NCBI GenBank assembly: GCA_035632215.1
Contig: DASQHF010000223.1
Coordinates: 1-10,376, forward strand
Direction: 5' to 3'
DNA from: CAIYRG01 sp035632215
GTDB lineage: Bacteria; Pseudomonadota; Alphaproteobacteria; Micropepsales; Micropepsaceae
Length of the DNA: 10,376 bases
In this document: positions 1-6,233 of the stretch, one piece after another
Position numbering within the stretch: the first letter of the stretch is position 1
Layout of the letters: each line of letters opens with the position of its first letter
Translations under genes and position numbers: made by a program
The notes under the pieces: generated by a model
What the model was told of the DNA's origin: nothing
Databases searched by the model: none
The model's input: only the letters and a program-made list of their open reading frames with translations

Positions 1-6
1 CCCGAA

Positions 7-73
7 GGAAGGGGACCCAGACGCTCCTGGGTTCCCTTCCCCTCGCGCCTCTGGCGCTCGGCCGGGAATGACA
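7..73. repeat. Intergenic palindromic repeat with strong hairpin downstream of aqpZ
   Basis: Bases 7-20 (GGAAGGGGACCCAG) pair with 27-40 (CTGGGTTCCCTTCC) around a 6-base loop; the one mismatch would be a G-U wobble in RNA. A second small hairpin, GCGCC-TCT-GGCGC, sits at 45-57, and an outer pair TTCCC (32-36)/GGGAA (64-68) encloses it. The overall look, GGGTTCCC...GGGAATGAC, is that of the dispersed intergenic palindromes common in Hyphomicrobiales genomes (family knowledge). It lies just after the aqpZ stop codon, so the transcript would form the hairpin, but no U-run follows, so I do not call it a classical terminator. Confidence 0.5.
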
Positions 74-80
74 ACCAATA

Positions 81-794
81 CTATTCCGCCGGTTGCGTGA
101 CTTCTTCCGACTCTAGCCAACGCTGCACCACACCACCAAGAGCCGCGCCGATGAAGGGTGCGACCCAGAACAGCCAAAGCTGCTCGAGGGCCCAGCTACC
201 CTGAAAGATCGCGACCGCGGTCGAGCGCGCCGGATTGACCGAGGTATTGGTCACCGGGATCGAGATCAGATGGATGAGGGTGAGCGCGAGCCCGATCGCG
301 ATCGGGGCAAAACCCTTGGGCGCGCCATATGATGTCGAGCCCATGATGACGATCAGGAACATGAACGTCATCACGATCTCGCTTACCAATCCCGCGGCCA
401 GCGAATAGTGCTGCGGCGAATGTTCACCGTAGCCGTTCGAGGCAAATCCGGCCGAGGCATCGAACCCCGCTGCGCCGCTTGCGATCGTATAGAGCACGGC
501 GGCAGCTGCGATGCCGCCCAGCACCTGCGCGATCCAGTAGCCGGGAACGTCTTTCACCGGGAAACGGCCGCCGACGGCAAGCCCCAGCGTCACCGCCGGA
601 TTGAAATGCGCGCCCGAAATGTGCCCGAACGCGTAAGCGCCGGTGAGCACGGTGAGACCGAACGCAAGCGATACGCCCGCATATCCGATACCAACAGTGG
701 GAACGCCCGCGGCAAGCACCGCTGAGCCGCATCCACCCAAGACTAGGCCAAACGTGCCGATGAACTCGGCCGCGAGTCTGCGCGACATGAGCAT
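81..794 (-). CDS. aqpZ: Aquaporin Z, water channel
   Basis: Inner-membrane MIP-family channel for rapid water flux. With the start at 794 it has 237 residues, the usual AqpZ length. Both NPA boxes are present, NPAVT at 65-69 and NPARS at 187-191, giving the two half-helices of the pore. The selectivity-filter residues match E. coli AqpZ (F45, H175, T184, R190), which indicates a strict water channel rather than a glycerol facilitator. Long stretches such as GFAPIAIGLALTLIHLISIP are near-identical to E. coli AqpZ as I remember it. The start is chosen because GGGGG lies 5 bases upstream; an ATG at 788 is also possible, while an upstream in-frame ATG at 833 would add 13 polar residues not seen in the family. 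It lies 111 bp downstream of the MFS gene on the same strand, so co-transcription is possible. Confidence 0.95.
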   Translation of the reverse strand: MLMSRRLAAEFIGTFGLVLGGCGSAVLAAGVPTVGIGYAGVSLAFGLTVLTGAYAFGHISGAHFNPAVTLGLAVGGRFPVKDVPGYWIAQVLGGIAAAAVLYTIASGAAGFDASAGFASNGYGEHSPQHYSLAAGLVSEIVMTFMFLIVIMGSTSYGAPKGFAPIAIGLALTLIHLISIPVTNTSVNPARSTAVAIFQGSWALEQLWLFWVAPFIGAALGGVVQRWLESEEVTQPAE

Positions 795-849
795 GATAAC
801 CCCCATCGTTGATGTGAAAGGATAGCGTAGCACTTCGACGATGAAGGCG

Positions 850-887
850 GAATGAAGCGAGTAGCGAATAGCTTGTATTCGCCATTC
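850..887. repeat. Interrupted hairpin between the MFS gene and aqpZ
   Basis: A perfect 7-bp hairpin, GCGAATA (864-870), loop GCTTG, TATTCGC (876-882), is enclosed by a second pairing GAATG (850-854)/CATTC (883-887) with a 9-base bulge on one side. GCGAATA/GCGAGTA-type words are repeated nearby. It sits in the 111-bp gap between two co-oriented genes. No U-run follows on the minus strand, so it may be an RNA-processing or stability hairpin or a worn repeat. The same gap must hold any separate aqpZ promoter; I found none with convincing -35 and -10 boxes. Confidence 0.4.
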
Positions 888-905
888 ACTATCAGCTTGA
901 AGTCG

Positions 906-2162
906 TTATTCGCCCGCCTGCGACTCCGCCGCGACCGGGACCAGAGGTGCCGGGCGTTTATGCTCCGCGATATCCGGCAAGAAGCCGGCCAACAGGCCGA
1001 GCGCCGGCAAGAACGAGCAGATCGCATAGACATATTCGATGCTCGTTCTGTCTGCGAGCCAACCCAGTGCGGCGGCGCCGATCCCGGAAAGCCCGAACGC
1101 GAAGCCGAAGAAAAGGCCCGAGATCATGCCGACTTTCCCCGGCAGCAGCTCCTGCGCGTAGACGACGATCGCCGGGAAGGAGGAAGAAAGCGTGAGCCCG
1201 ATAAACACCGAAAGGATCGCGGTCCAAGCAAGACCGACGTAAGGGAGTAGCAGCGTGAAGGGGAGCGCGCCCAAGACCGAGAACCAGATCACGTATTTGC
1301 GGCCGATTTTGTCGCCGATGAGCCCGCCCGCGATGGTTCCAATCGCGACGGGGGTGAGGAAAATGAAGAGATAGATCTGGGCGCCCCTGAGCGAGACGCC
1401 GAAATGATGGATCAGATAGAAGGTGTAATAGGTACCGATGGACGCGAAATAAATCTGCTTCGAGAAGATCAGAGAGAGAAGCACGAGGATCGTCGAGACG
1501 AGCCGCCAGGTCGGCAAATCGGGCGCCGCGTGCACCTTCGCCTTGATGCGCGCGATGCCGTGATGCTTGTACCAGACGCCGACATTCCACAGGATGATGA
1601 TCGCCGAGAGTGCCATCAACGCGAACCAGGCGATCGAGGCCTGGCCGAAATTCACCACCACCGCTGCGGCCGCCAAGGGCCCCAATCCTTGACCGAAATT
1701 TCCCCCGACCTGGAACAGCGATTGCGCGAGCCCATAGCGGCCACCCGACGCCATGCGCGCCACGCGCGCCGATTCCGGGTGGAAGATCGCCGAGCCCAAG
1801 CCGACAAGCGAGGCTGCCGAGATCAGGAGGCCGTAAGTGTGGCTGACGGAGATCGCCAGAAGCCCGACCAGCGTGAACACCATGCCCGTGGGGAGCGAGA
1901 ACGGGATCGGCCGCTTATCGCTGTAGAGCCCAACGAGGGGCTGTAAAAGCGACGCGGTCAGCTGGTAGGTCATCGAGATCATGCCGACCTGGGCGAAGTT
2001 GAGCCCGAGATTGTCTTTGAGCTGCGGATAGATGGCCGACAAGAGCGACTGCATCATGTCGTTCAGGAAGTGGCAGAAGCTCACCGCGAAAAGCACGATG
2101 AAGGTCGTGCCGTGGATCATGCCGTCAGCCACGGCGCCGGAAGTCGAGGATTTGGAACTCAT
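906..2162 (-). CDS. fsr: MFS exporter of the fosmidomycin-resistance (Fsr) type
   Basis: Major facilitator superfamily inner-membrane exporter, 418 residues, with twelve predicted membrane segments and a short polar tail at each end. The sequence strongly recalls E. coli Fsr: HFLNDMMQSLLSAIYPQLK (31-49), QPLVGLYSDKRPIPFSLPTG (74-93) and the family hallmark FHPESARVARMASGG (127-141) followed by SLFQVGGNFGQGLGPL. MFS motif A is visible after TM2 (GLYSDKRP, 78-85), and the pseudo-repeat in the second half is GDKIGRK (283-289). Fsr proteins use the proton gradient to expel fosmidomycin in E. coli; the natural substrate here is unknown, and homologues in other bacteria are annotated only as MFS transporters. 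The ribosome site is weak (AGAGA just upstream of the ATG). It is first in a possible two-gene transcript with aqpZ. Confidence 0.92.
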   Translation of the reverse strand: MSSKSSTSGAVADGMIHGTTFIVLFAVSFCHFLNDMMQSLLSAIYPQLKDNLGLNFAQVGMISMTYQLTASLLQPLVGLYSDKRPIPFSLPTGMVFTLVGLLAISVSHTYGLLISAASLVGLGSAIFHPESARVARMASGGRYGLAQSLFQVGGNFGQGLGPLAAAAVVVNFGQASIAWFALMALSAIIILWNVGVWYKHHGIARIKAKVHAAPDLPTWRLVSTILVLLSLIFSKQIYFASIGTYYTFYLIHHFGVSLRGAQIYLFIFLTPVAIGTIAGGLIGDKIGRKYVIWFSVLGALPFTLLLPYVGLAWTAILSVFIGLTLSSSFPAIVVYAQELLPGKVGMISGLFFGFAFGLSGIGAAALGWLADRTSIEYVYAICSFLPALGLLAGFLPDIAEHKRPAPLVPVAAESQAGE

Positions 2163-2381
2163 GCGTCTCTAGTGTGGGTCGATGAATTGCGATGGCCGTA
2201 AAATGACGAGTCCAGCGTGTAGAAACAACATAAAAACGTTGTCATGGCCCGGGCACGCGGGCCACCTAGGCGGGCGTAGGACTCAATCGCAGAAAAAAGG
2301 AAAAGAGCTTTCTCCGTTGGCTTTCACGCTCTGGGGTCGTCTGGGTGGCCCGCGTGCGCGGGCCATGACACCGCAGAGCTC
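2163..2381. other. Intergenic region upstream of the MFS exporter
   Basis: This 219-bp gap separates the start of the MFS exporter from the end of the hydroxyacid dehydrogenase, both read from the minus strand. More than half of it is the inverted-repeat element at 2241-2369. The remaining 78 bp next to the exporter must hold its promoter unless transcription comes through from the dehydrogenase; no consensus promoter is evident. A plus-strand open frame crossing this region runs into the dehydrogenase antisense and has no gene-like composition. Confidence 0.5.
2241..2369. repeat. REPIN-like element: two inverted 29-bp palindromic repeats around a 71-bp core
   Basis: The left arm, 2241-2269, begins GTCATGGCCCGGGCACGCGG. 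The right arm, 2341-2369, is its reverse complement with two differences in 29 bases. Each arm is itself a hairpin (TGGCCCG...CGGGCCA type). The core at 2270-2340 is less GC-rich and has an A-rich stretch (AGAAAAAAGGAAAAG). A further copy of the same repeat unit is at 9477-9504. The architecture, two REP units in inverted orientation, matches REPINs, non-autonomous elements that depend on RAYT-type REP-associated tyrosine transposases elsewhere in the genome (family knowledge). The right arm starts 13 bp after the dehydrogenase stop codon, so the element also forms its transcript's 3' structure; on the minus strand the left arm is followed by AACGTTTTTA, a possible termination site. Confidence 0.7.
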
Positions 2382-3482
2382 TCACACATACCGCCCACGG
2401 GTGCGCAAATCGAGTGCCCGCGAGAGGTTGCGCAGCATGACCTCGTAATCCTCGAGCCCGTGAGACCGATCGCCGATCGCCGTGTGCGGCATCAGGATGA
2501 CATTGCCGCTTCTGTATTTGAGCAGCGGTTCGTCCGGCCGCGCCGGCTCGTCGTAACCGACATCGAATCCCGCGCCGGCAAGCCGCCTCGAATCGAGCGC
2601 TTCCATCAGCGCCTCGCGGTCGACGAGATGGGCGCGCGCGCAGTTCACCAGAATCGCGCCGGGTTTGACCACGCGAAGCTCATCCTTGCCGATGATTCCG
2701 CGCGTCGAGTCGTTCAATGGCAACTGCACCACGATATAGTCGGAAACGGCCATCAGTTCGTTCAACGCCAAATACCGTGCGCCCATGGTCATCTCGTCAT
2801 AGGTCGGCAGACGTGTTCGCTGGTAATAGACGATGCTCATCTTGAAGGCGTTGGCGCGCCTGGCGAGCTCCGATCCGACCTCGCCCAATCCTACGATCCC
2901 AAGCGTCGCGCCATAGAGCGTCTTCAAATGCGGAATGCGTGCATAATTGGAGCCGCCGATATGGCGCCGGTCATAGGGTCGGATGGGATAGCCGATGCGG
3001 CCGAGATCTTCCGCCGTGACTTTGCCCTCCAATTCGCAGATGCGTTTGGAGAGCGCGATCATCAGGGCAAAGGCGTGTTCGGCGACGATCGCGTTGACAG
3101 ACCGCGCGAGCGCGACCACGCTCACGCGGCGCTGTTTGCAGGCCGCGACGTCGATATTGGATAAGATCGTGCCGAATTTCTGCACGATGAGGAGCCGCTT
3201 CGCGCGCGCCAACACCTCGCGGGTCACTTTAAGGCTCTCGACGACGGCGATTTCGGCCTCTTCGATCCTCTCCTCGAACTCCGCCTCATCTTTCGCGAAC
3301 TCGACTTCTGACGGGTAGAGATTGGGGATCTTCGGCCGGTAGGTTTCGCACCAGGCAAGAAGATCGAGATCATGCGCGAAGAAATCCACGACCGCGTTCT
3401 TGTGCTCGGCGCTGGTTCCCGGATCCAAGATCACGGGCAGGATTTTGAGGAAGTGATCGCTCTCGACTAAAATGCGCGGCAT
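2382..3482 (-). CDS. D-isomer-specific 2-hydroxyacid dehydrogenase, NAD(P)-dependent
   Basis: Cytoplasmic oxidoreductase interconverting a 2-keto acid and a D-2-hydroxy acid, 366 residues. The Rossmann motif GLGEVG is at 198-203. The catalytic Arg-Glu-His set is R283 (in CARAHLVD), E312 (in GYDEPARP) and H333 (in MPHTA), with family-typical spacing. The loop after the second Rossmann strand reads VYYQRTR (218-224): no acidic residue to hold the NAD ribose, and two arginines, which points to NADP(H) preference (inference). The segment 150-188, before the Rossmann core, is longer than in PGDH or glyoxylate reductase and contains several aromatic and basic residues. The substrate cannot be read from sequence; it is not obviously SerA, as no ACT domain follows. 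The start is supported by AAAGGA about 11 bases upstream. It is divergent from the carboxymuconolactone-decarboxylase-family gene, 27 bp away. Confidence 0.9.
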   Translation of the reverse strand: MPRILVESDHFLKILPVILDPGTSAEHKNAVVDFFAHDLDLLAWCETYRPKIPNLYPSEVEFAKDEAEFEERIEEAEIAVVESLKVTREVLARAKRLLIVQKFGTILSNIDVAACKQRRVSVVALARSVNAIVAEHAFALMIALSKRICELEGKVTAEDLGRIGYPIRPYDRRHIGGSNYARIPHLKTLYGATLGIVGLGEVGSELARRANAFKMSIVYYQRTRLPTYDEMTMGARYLALNELMAVSDYIVVQLPLNDSTRGIIGKDELRVVKPGAILVNCARAHLVDREALMEALDSRRLAGAGFDVGYDEPARPDEPLLKYRSGNVILMPHTAIGDRSHGLEDYEVMLRNLSRALDLRTRGRYV

Positions 3483-3509
3483 GCGGCAAGAATTCCTTTC
3501 GGGACCAAA

Positions 3510-4037
3510 ATGGCGCGAGTGACGCTAATCGAAGAAGACGCCCCTGAGCTCGAGACGCTGATCGCGCGTATCAAAAGCGCGCGCCGCGGGCGCCTGATCA
3601 ACGTTTACAAATTGCTCCTGCACAGTCCACCTCTGGCCGAGAGCTGGTTTGAGCATAACAACGCCGTCCGCTGGTCGACCGAGCTCGACGGCCGGTTGCG
3701 CGAGATGGTCATCATCCGCATCGGCTTTCTCACCAAAGTGGCCTACGTCGTCAACCAGCACGTGCCGAAACTCGCTCTCGCCGAAGGCTTGACGCTTCCC
3801 GAATGCGAGGCGCTCGAGGATTGGCGCGCATGCAAGCTCTTCTCCGAGCGCGACCGCGCGGTGCTCGCTTATACCGACGCGATGACCAAGGACATTCAGG
3901 TGGAGGATGCAGTTTTCGCCGACGTGCGACGCTATTTCAGCGAGCGCCAGACGGTGGAGCTGACCGTCCTCATCGGCACCTATGCCATGCACACCCGCGT
4001 CTTCGAGGCGCTCAAGATCGACCCCGAACCGGCGTAG
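3510..4037 (+). CDS. Carboxymuconolactone decarboxylase family protein, without the redox cysteines
   Basis: Small all-helical cytoplasmic protein of 175 residues resembling the CMD/AhpD superfamily. The family core is visible as LDGRLREMVIIRIGFLTKVAYVVNQH (59-84), corresponding to the usual REMVIL....YEW..H segment, followed by the helical A-E-G-L-T pattern and the second-half motif SERDRAVLAYTDAMTKD (112-128). H84 is kept, but the usual YEW is YVV, and there is no CxxC; the only cysteines are C99 and C108. A peroxiredoxin-reductase role like AhpD is therefore unlikely. Related proteins act as decarboxylases or isomerases, or have unknown roles, so the substrate is open. The start ATG has only a weak GGGA upstream. 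The divergent partnership with the hydroxyacid dehydrogenase suggests a shared catabolic pathway (inference). Confidence 0.85.
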   Translation: MARVTLIEEDAPELETLIARIKSARRGRLINVYKLLLHSPPLAESWFEHNNAVRWSTELDGRLREMVIIRIGFLTKVAYVVNQHVPKLALAEGLTLPECEALEDWRACKLFSERDRAVLAYTDAMTKDIQVEDAVFADVRRYFSERQTVELTVLIGTYAMHTRVFEALKIDPEPA

Positions 4038-4218
4038 GCCTGCCAATCGCAGGTTTGTTGCTGGGTTCCCGCTCGGAACTAACTTGGGCTTTGCCGCGTT
4101 TGAATGCCCGATGCGGGAACTTCTGCTCTATCCCGACTTTGGGGTGCTCTTCAGCCCGAGTATCACGAGAGAGCTCCGCCGCACCGAGCGGCGGGTCGCC
4201 GCCTCGGCGAGGCGGGCG
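4038..4218. other. Structured intergenic region upstream of the PIG-L-like gene
   Basis: It contains an 8-bp perfect inverted repeat, GTTCCCGC (4065-4072) and GCGGGAAC (4113-4120), part of a GGGTTCCC-type repeat like the one at 7-73. It also contains two adjacent perfect 7-bp hairpins at 4176-4194 and 4199-4215. The frame of the downstream gene is open back to 3982, so part could be coding, but the dense palindromes and the lack of a ribosome site at the ATG codons at 3982 and 4111 argue that it is mostly untranslated. Confidence 0.5.
4176..4215 (+). promoter_or_regulatory. Mutually exclusive RNA hairpins covering a Shine-Dalgarno (candidate leader switch)
   Basis: Hairpin 1 is CCGCCGC (4176-4182), loop ACCGA, GCGGCGG (4188-4194). 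Hairpin 2 is CCGCCTC (4199-4205), loop GGC, GAGGCGG (4209-4215), and it buries the GAGG at 4209-4212 that would serve the GTG start at 4219. A third structure competes with both: 4184-4193 pairs with 4197-4207 as a 10-bp stem with one bulged C and loop GGT. If the third forms, the GAGG is free. This is the layout of a translational attenuator, but GC-rich palindromic repeats can give it by chance. Confidence 0.3.
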
Positions 4219-4995
4219 GTGCGAAATAGCCCATTCCGTTCATGGTCTTGCATTCCGGAGCTGGAGCTACTTCCGAGCCGGCCAACAGTCCTTTCGCGGT
4301 CCGCCCGCTTTCTTGCCGCTCTCGGCGATCCCGCAAAACCGAAGATTTCCGCCCATAACGTAACCGTCGTCGCTCTTCGCCCGGGCGATGAGATTCTTGC
4401 CTGCGGCGCGACGCTCGCACGGTTGAAAGGCGTCCGCGTCATCGTTGCAGGGACCGGCGTCCCGACTGCGCGCAATTTCCCGTCACGGGCCGGCTCGCGC
4501 TGGCGCGAGCTCCTGGACGCGCTCGCGCTTGCGGGCTTGAAGTCTTCCGCCGCAATCGGGCTCGGCCTGAACGAGGGTGAATCCGGCCAAGATGAGCCGG
4601 CACTTCCGGGCCGTTTAGCTCGCCAATTCTTCCGCGATGGAACCGCGCTCGTGCTGACGCCCATGGGCGAACGCTCTGATCCTGGGATGCTGCGCGCCGT
4701 AGAGGCCGCGATCCTGAAATGCAGGCTGCGTGGGCAGGAGATCGGCTTGATCGGGATGCCGAGCGCCGAAGCAGCGGACAATGCTGATCTCGTTCTTGCC
4801 CTCGACGCACGTGAACAGGCCTTGAAGCGCCGCATGCTCGCCTCATTCGCGGCGGCTAGATTGCGCCGGCAATTTTATGACGCTTCGGAGTGTTTCCGCT
4901 TTGTCCCTGCAACGGAGGTTGTGACCGAATTTCGCGTGGCTTCGCGCCATCCAGCGCGCGCGCTGCCCGAGGTCGAGCTTCAGGCAACCGCCTGA
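4219..4995 (+). CDS. Degenerate PIG-L/LmbE-like protein, probable non-catalytic homologue
   Basis: With the GTG start at 4219 it has 258 residues. PIG-L (LmbE) enzymes are zinc-dependent N-acetyl-sugar deacetylases with an AHPDDE motif. Here the matching segment is VALRPGDEILACGATLARL (54-72): the zinc His is Arg and the catalytic-base Asp is Gly, leaving only the last Asp and Glu. The second metal motif, normally HPDH, reads SDPGMLRAV (153-161), with no histidine. The rest follows the family: a VLTP strand (148-151), an IGLIGMPS strand (175-182), and a C-terminal LDAREQALKRRMLASFA helix followed by ECFRFVPA. It is therefore probably a pseudoenzyme or binding protein. The start is uncertain: ATG 4111 and ATG 3982 are in frame but lack a ribosome site, while GTG 4219 has GAGG six bases upstream. 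The next gene starts 53 bp after its stop. Family assignment is by pattern only. Confidence 0.65.
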   Translation: MRNSPFRSWSCIPELELLPSRPTVLSRSARFLAALGDPAKPKISAHNVTVVALRPGDEILACGATLARLKGVRVIVAGTGVPTARNFPSRAGSRWRELLDALALAGLKSSAAIGLGLNEGESGQDEPALPGRLARQFFRDGTALVLTPMGERSDPGMLRAVEAAILKCRLRGQEIGLIGMPSAEAADNADLVLALDAREQALKRRMLASFAAARLRRQFYDASECFRFVPATEVVTEFRVASRHPARALPEVELQATA

Positions 4996-5030
4996 TTTCG
5001 GGCAACGCGTCTGCCGCCGGGGCGTTTAGA

Positions 5031-5038
5031 CGGGGAGG
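5031..5038 (+). promoter_or_regulatory. Ribosome binding site fixing the baeRF3 start
   Basis: CGGGGAGG lies 10 bases before the ATG at 5049. The frame stays open upstream to 4890, but those 53 extra codons overlap the end of the PIG-L-like gene and give an Arg/Gly/Ala-rich stretch unlike the family's N-terminus. The next ATG, 5061, gives MFTRTDFDRLL, close to the usual beginning of family members, and is the main alternative. Confidence 0.6.
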
Positions 5039-5048
5039 CCCGGGGTCG

Positions 5049-6221
5049 ATGGTGAAAATCATGTTCACGCGAACCGATTTCGACCGCCTGCTCGCCTATG
5101 AGGACGAACCGGCGATCACGCTTCTGTTGCCCACCCATATCGGCGGCCGCGAGCTGCGACAGGATCCGATCCGCTATCGCAAGCTCGTCGAACGCGCCTC
5201 CGCGCGGCTTTTAAGCTCGGGCACGCGTCGCGCCGACATCGACCGCTTGCTCGAACCGGCGCGTGCGCTCGTCGCGAACGAGGAATTCTGGCGCGAACAC
5301 GCCGAAGGCCATGCGATCTTCATCGGGCACGATGTCTTCGAGGCCTACAAGCTGCCGTTCACGGTCGCGGAAGAATGCGTTGTCGGGCGCCGCTTTCATT
5401 TGCGCCATTTGCTTCTCTTCTTCGAGGGCGACCAGGTTTTCCATGTGCTCGCCTTGAGCTCGCGGCGCGCGCGCCTGTTCGTGGCCGGCCGATATCGCAT
5501 GACCGAACGGCACGACGTGCAGTTCCCAAAAGGAGTGCAGGAGATCATCGGTCAAACGGAATACCAGAAGACAAAGGAGGCGGGCCCGGCGTTGAAAGCG
5601 CGTCCTACTGCCACAGGGGGCTCGATGAAGAGCGACACCTTCGGTGACGATGCCGAGACTGTGCGCAAGAACGAGCTGATCGAATATCTCTTACGCGTTG
5701 CCGATCGGCTGCATCCGACCAATTCACTGCCCGCGCGCCCGCTCGTGCTGGTCGCGATACCGGAGATCCAGGGCCAGTTTCGGGCGCTCAAGCGCCTGCC
5801 CATGCTGTTCCAGAAAGGCGTCGCCGAGAATCCGGAAGGGATGAACGAGGGCGAGATGCATCGCCGTGCCTATGGCGTGATCGCCCCCACCTTCTTCGAG
5901 GAATGCGCTCGCGCCCGCGAGCGCTTCGAAGCTCTGTTCGGCGACGGCAACGGGCGCGCCTCGATCACGCCGAGCGAGATCGTGGGCGGCGCCCCCTTCG
6001 GCCGCATCGAGACGCTGTTCGCGGCGGAAGAGTTTCACATGTGGGGCGCAGTGGACGAAAGCTCGGGCGCGCTGACCGAGCATGACGAGCCGCAAGCCGG
6101 TGATGAAGAGCTCCTCGATTTTGCCGCCAACAAGACCATCAAGAACGGCGGGCGCGTCTATGTGCTCTCGGCGGCCGATGCGCCCTTCGCAATGCCGATG
6201 GCCGCGATTTTCCGCTACTGA
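5049..6221 (+). CDS. baeRF3 family protein, bacterial aeRF1-like ribosome factor
   Basis: 390 residues, cytoplasmic. The N-terminal domain opens with FTRTDFDRLLAYEDEPAITL (6-25) and LLPTHIGGRELRQDPIRY (26-43), the recognisable start of bacterial archaeo-eukaryotic release factor family 3. The middle domain follows the family pattern ENPEGMNEGEMHRRAYGVIAP (a stretch within 260-280), and the C-terminal domain carries GRIETLFAAEEFHMWG, the HDEPQAGDEELLDFAA segment and the diagnostic ending MAAIFRY. aeRF1 relatives enter the ribosomal A site; the family includes eRF1, Pelota and the bacterial hibernation factor Balon (established knowledge). The loop that would carry GGQ in a true release factor reads ATGGSMKSD (188-196), so peptide release by GGQ is unlikely. 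The HPF/RaiA gene begins 12 bp after the stop codon, which supports a role in stalled or dormant ribosomes (inference). Confidence 0.85.
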   Translation: MVKIMFTRTDFDRLLAYEDEPAITLLLPTHIGGRELRQDPIRYRKLVERASARLLSSGTRRADIDRLLEPARALVANEEFWREHAEGHAIFIGHDVFEAYKLPFTVAEECVVGRRFHLRHLLLFFEGDQVFHVLALSSRRARLFVAGRYRMTERHDVQFPKGVQEIIGQTEYQKTKEAGPALKARPTATGGSMKSDTFGDDAETVRKNELIEYLLRVADRLHPTNSLPARPLVLVAIPEIQGQFRALKRLPMLFQKGVAENPEGMNEGEMHRRAYGVIAPTFFEECARARERFEALFGDGNGRASITPSEIVGGAPFGRIETLFAAEEFHMWGAVDESSGALTEHDEPQAGDEELLDFAANKTIKNGGRVYVLSAADAPFAMPMAAIFRY

Positions 6222-6233
6222 CAAGGGGGTGCC

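Noticed and set aside
1404..1946. Plus-strand open frame of 180 codons
   Set aside because: It is antisense to the MFS exporter and consists mostly of Arg, Asp and Glu, typical of shadow frames over membrane protein genes.
2182..2448. Plus-strand open frame of 88 codons across the REPIN-like element
   Set aside because: It runs through the inverted repeats and into the dehydrogenase antisense, has no ribosome site, and gives a translation without gene-like composition.
3982..4218. N-terminal extension of the PIG-L-like frame to ATG 3982 or 4111
   Set aside because: The 3982 start overlaps the upstream gene by 56 bases and neither ATG has a ribosome site; the stretch contains several perfect palindromes and translates to an Arg/Ser-rich sequence. 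It is kept only as an alternative start.
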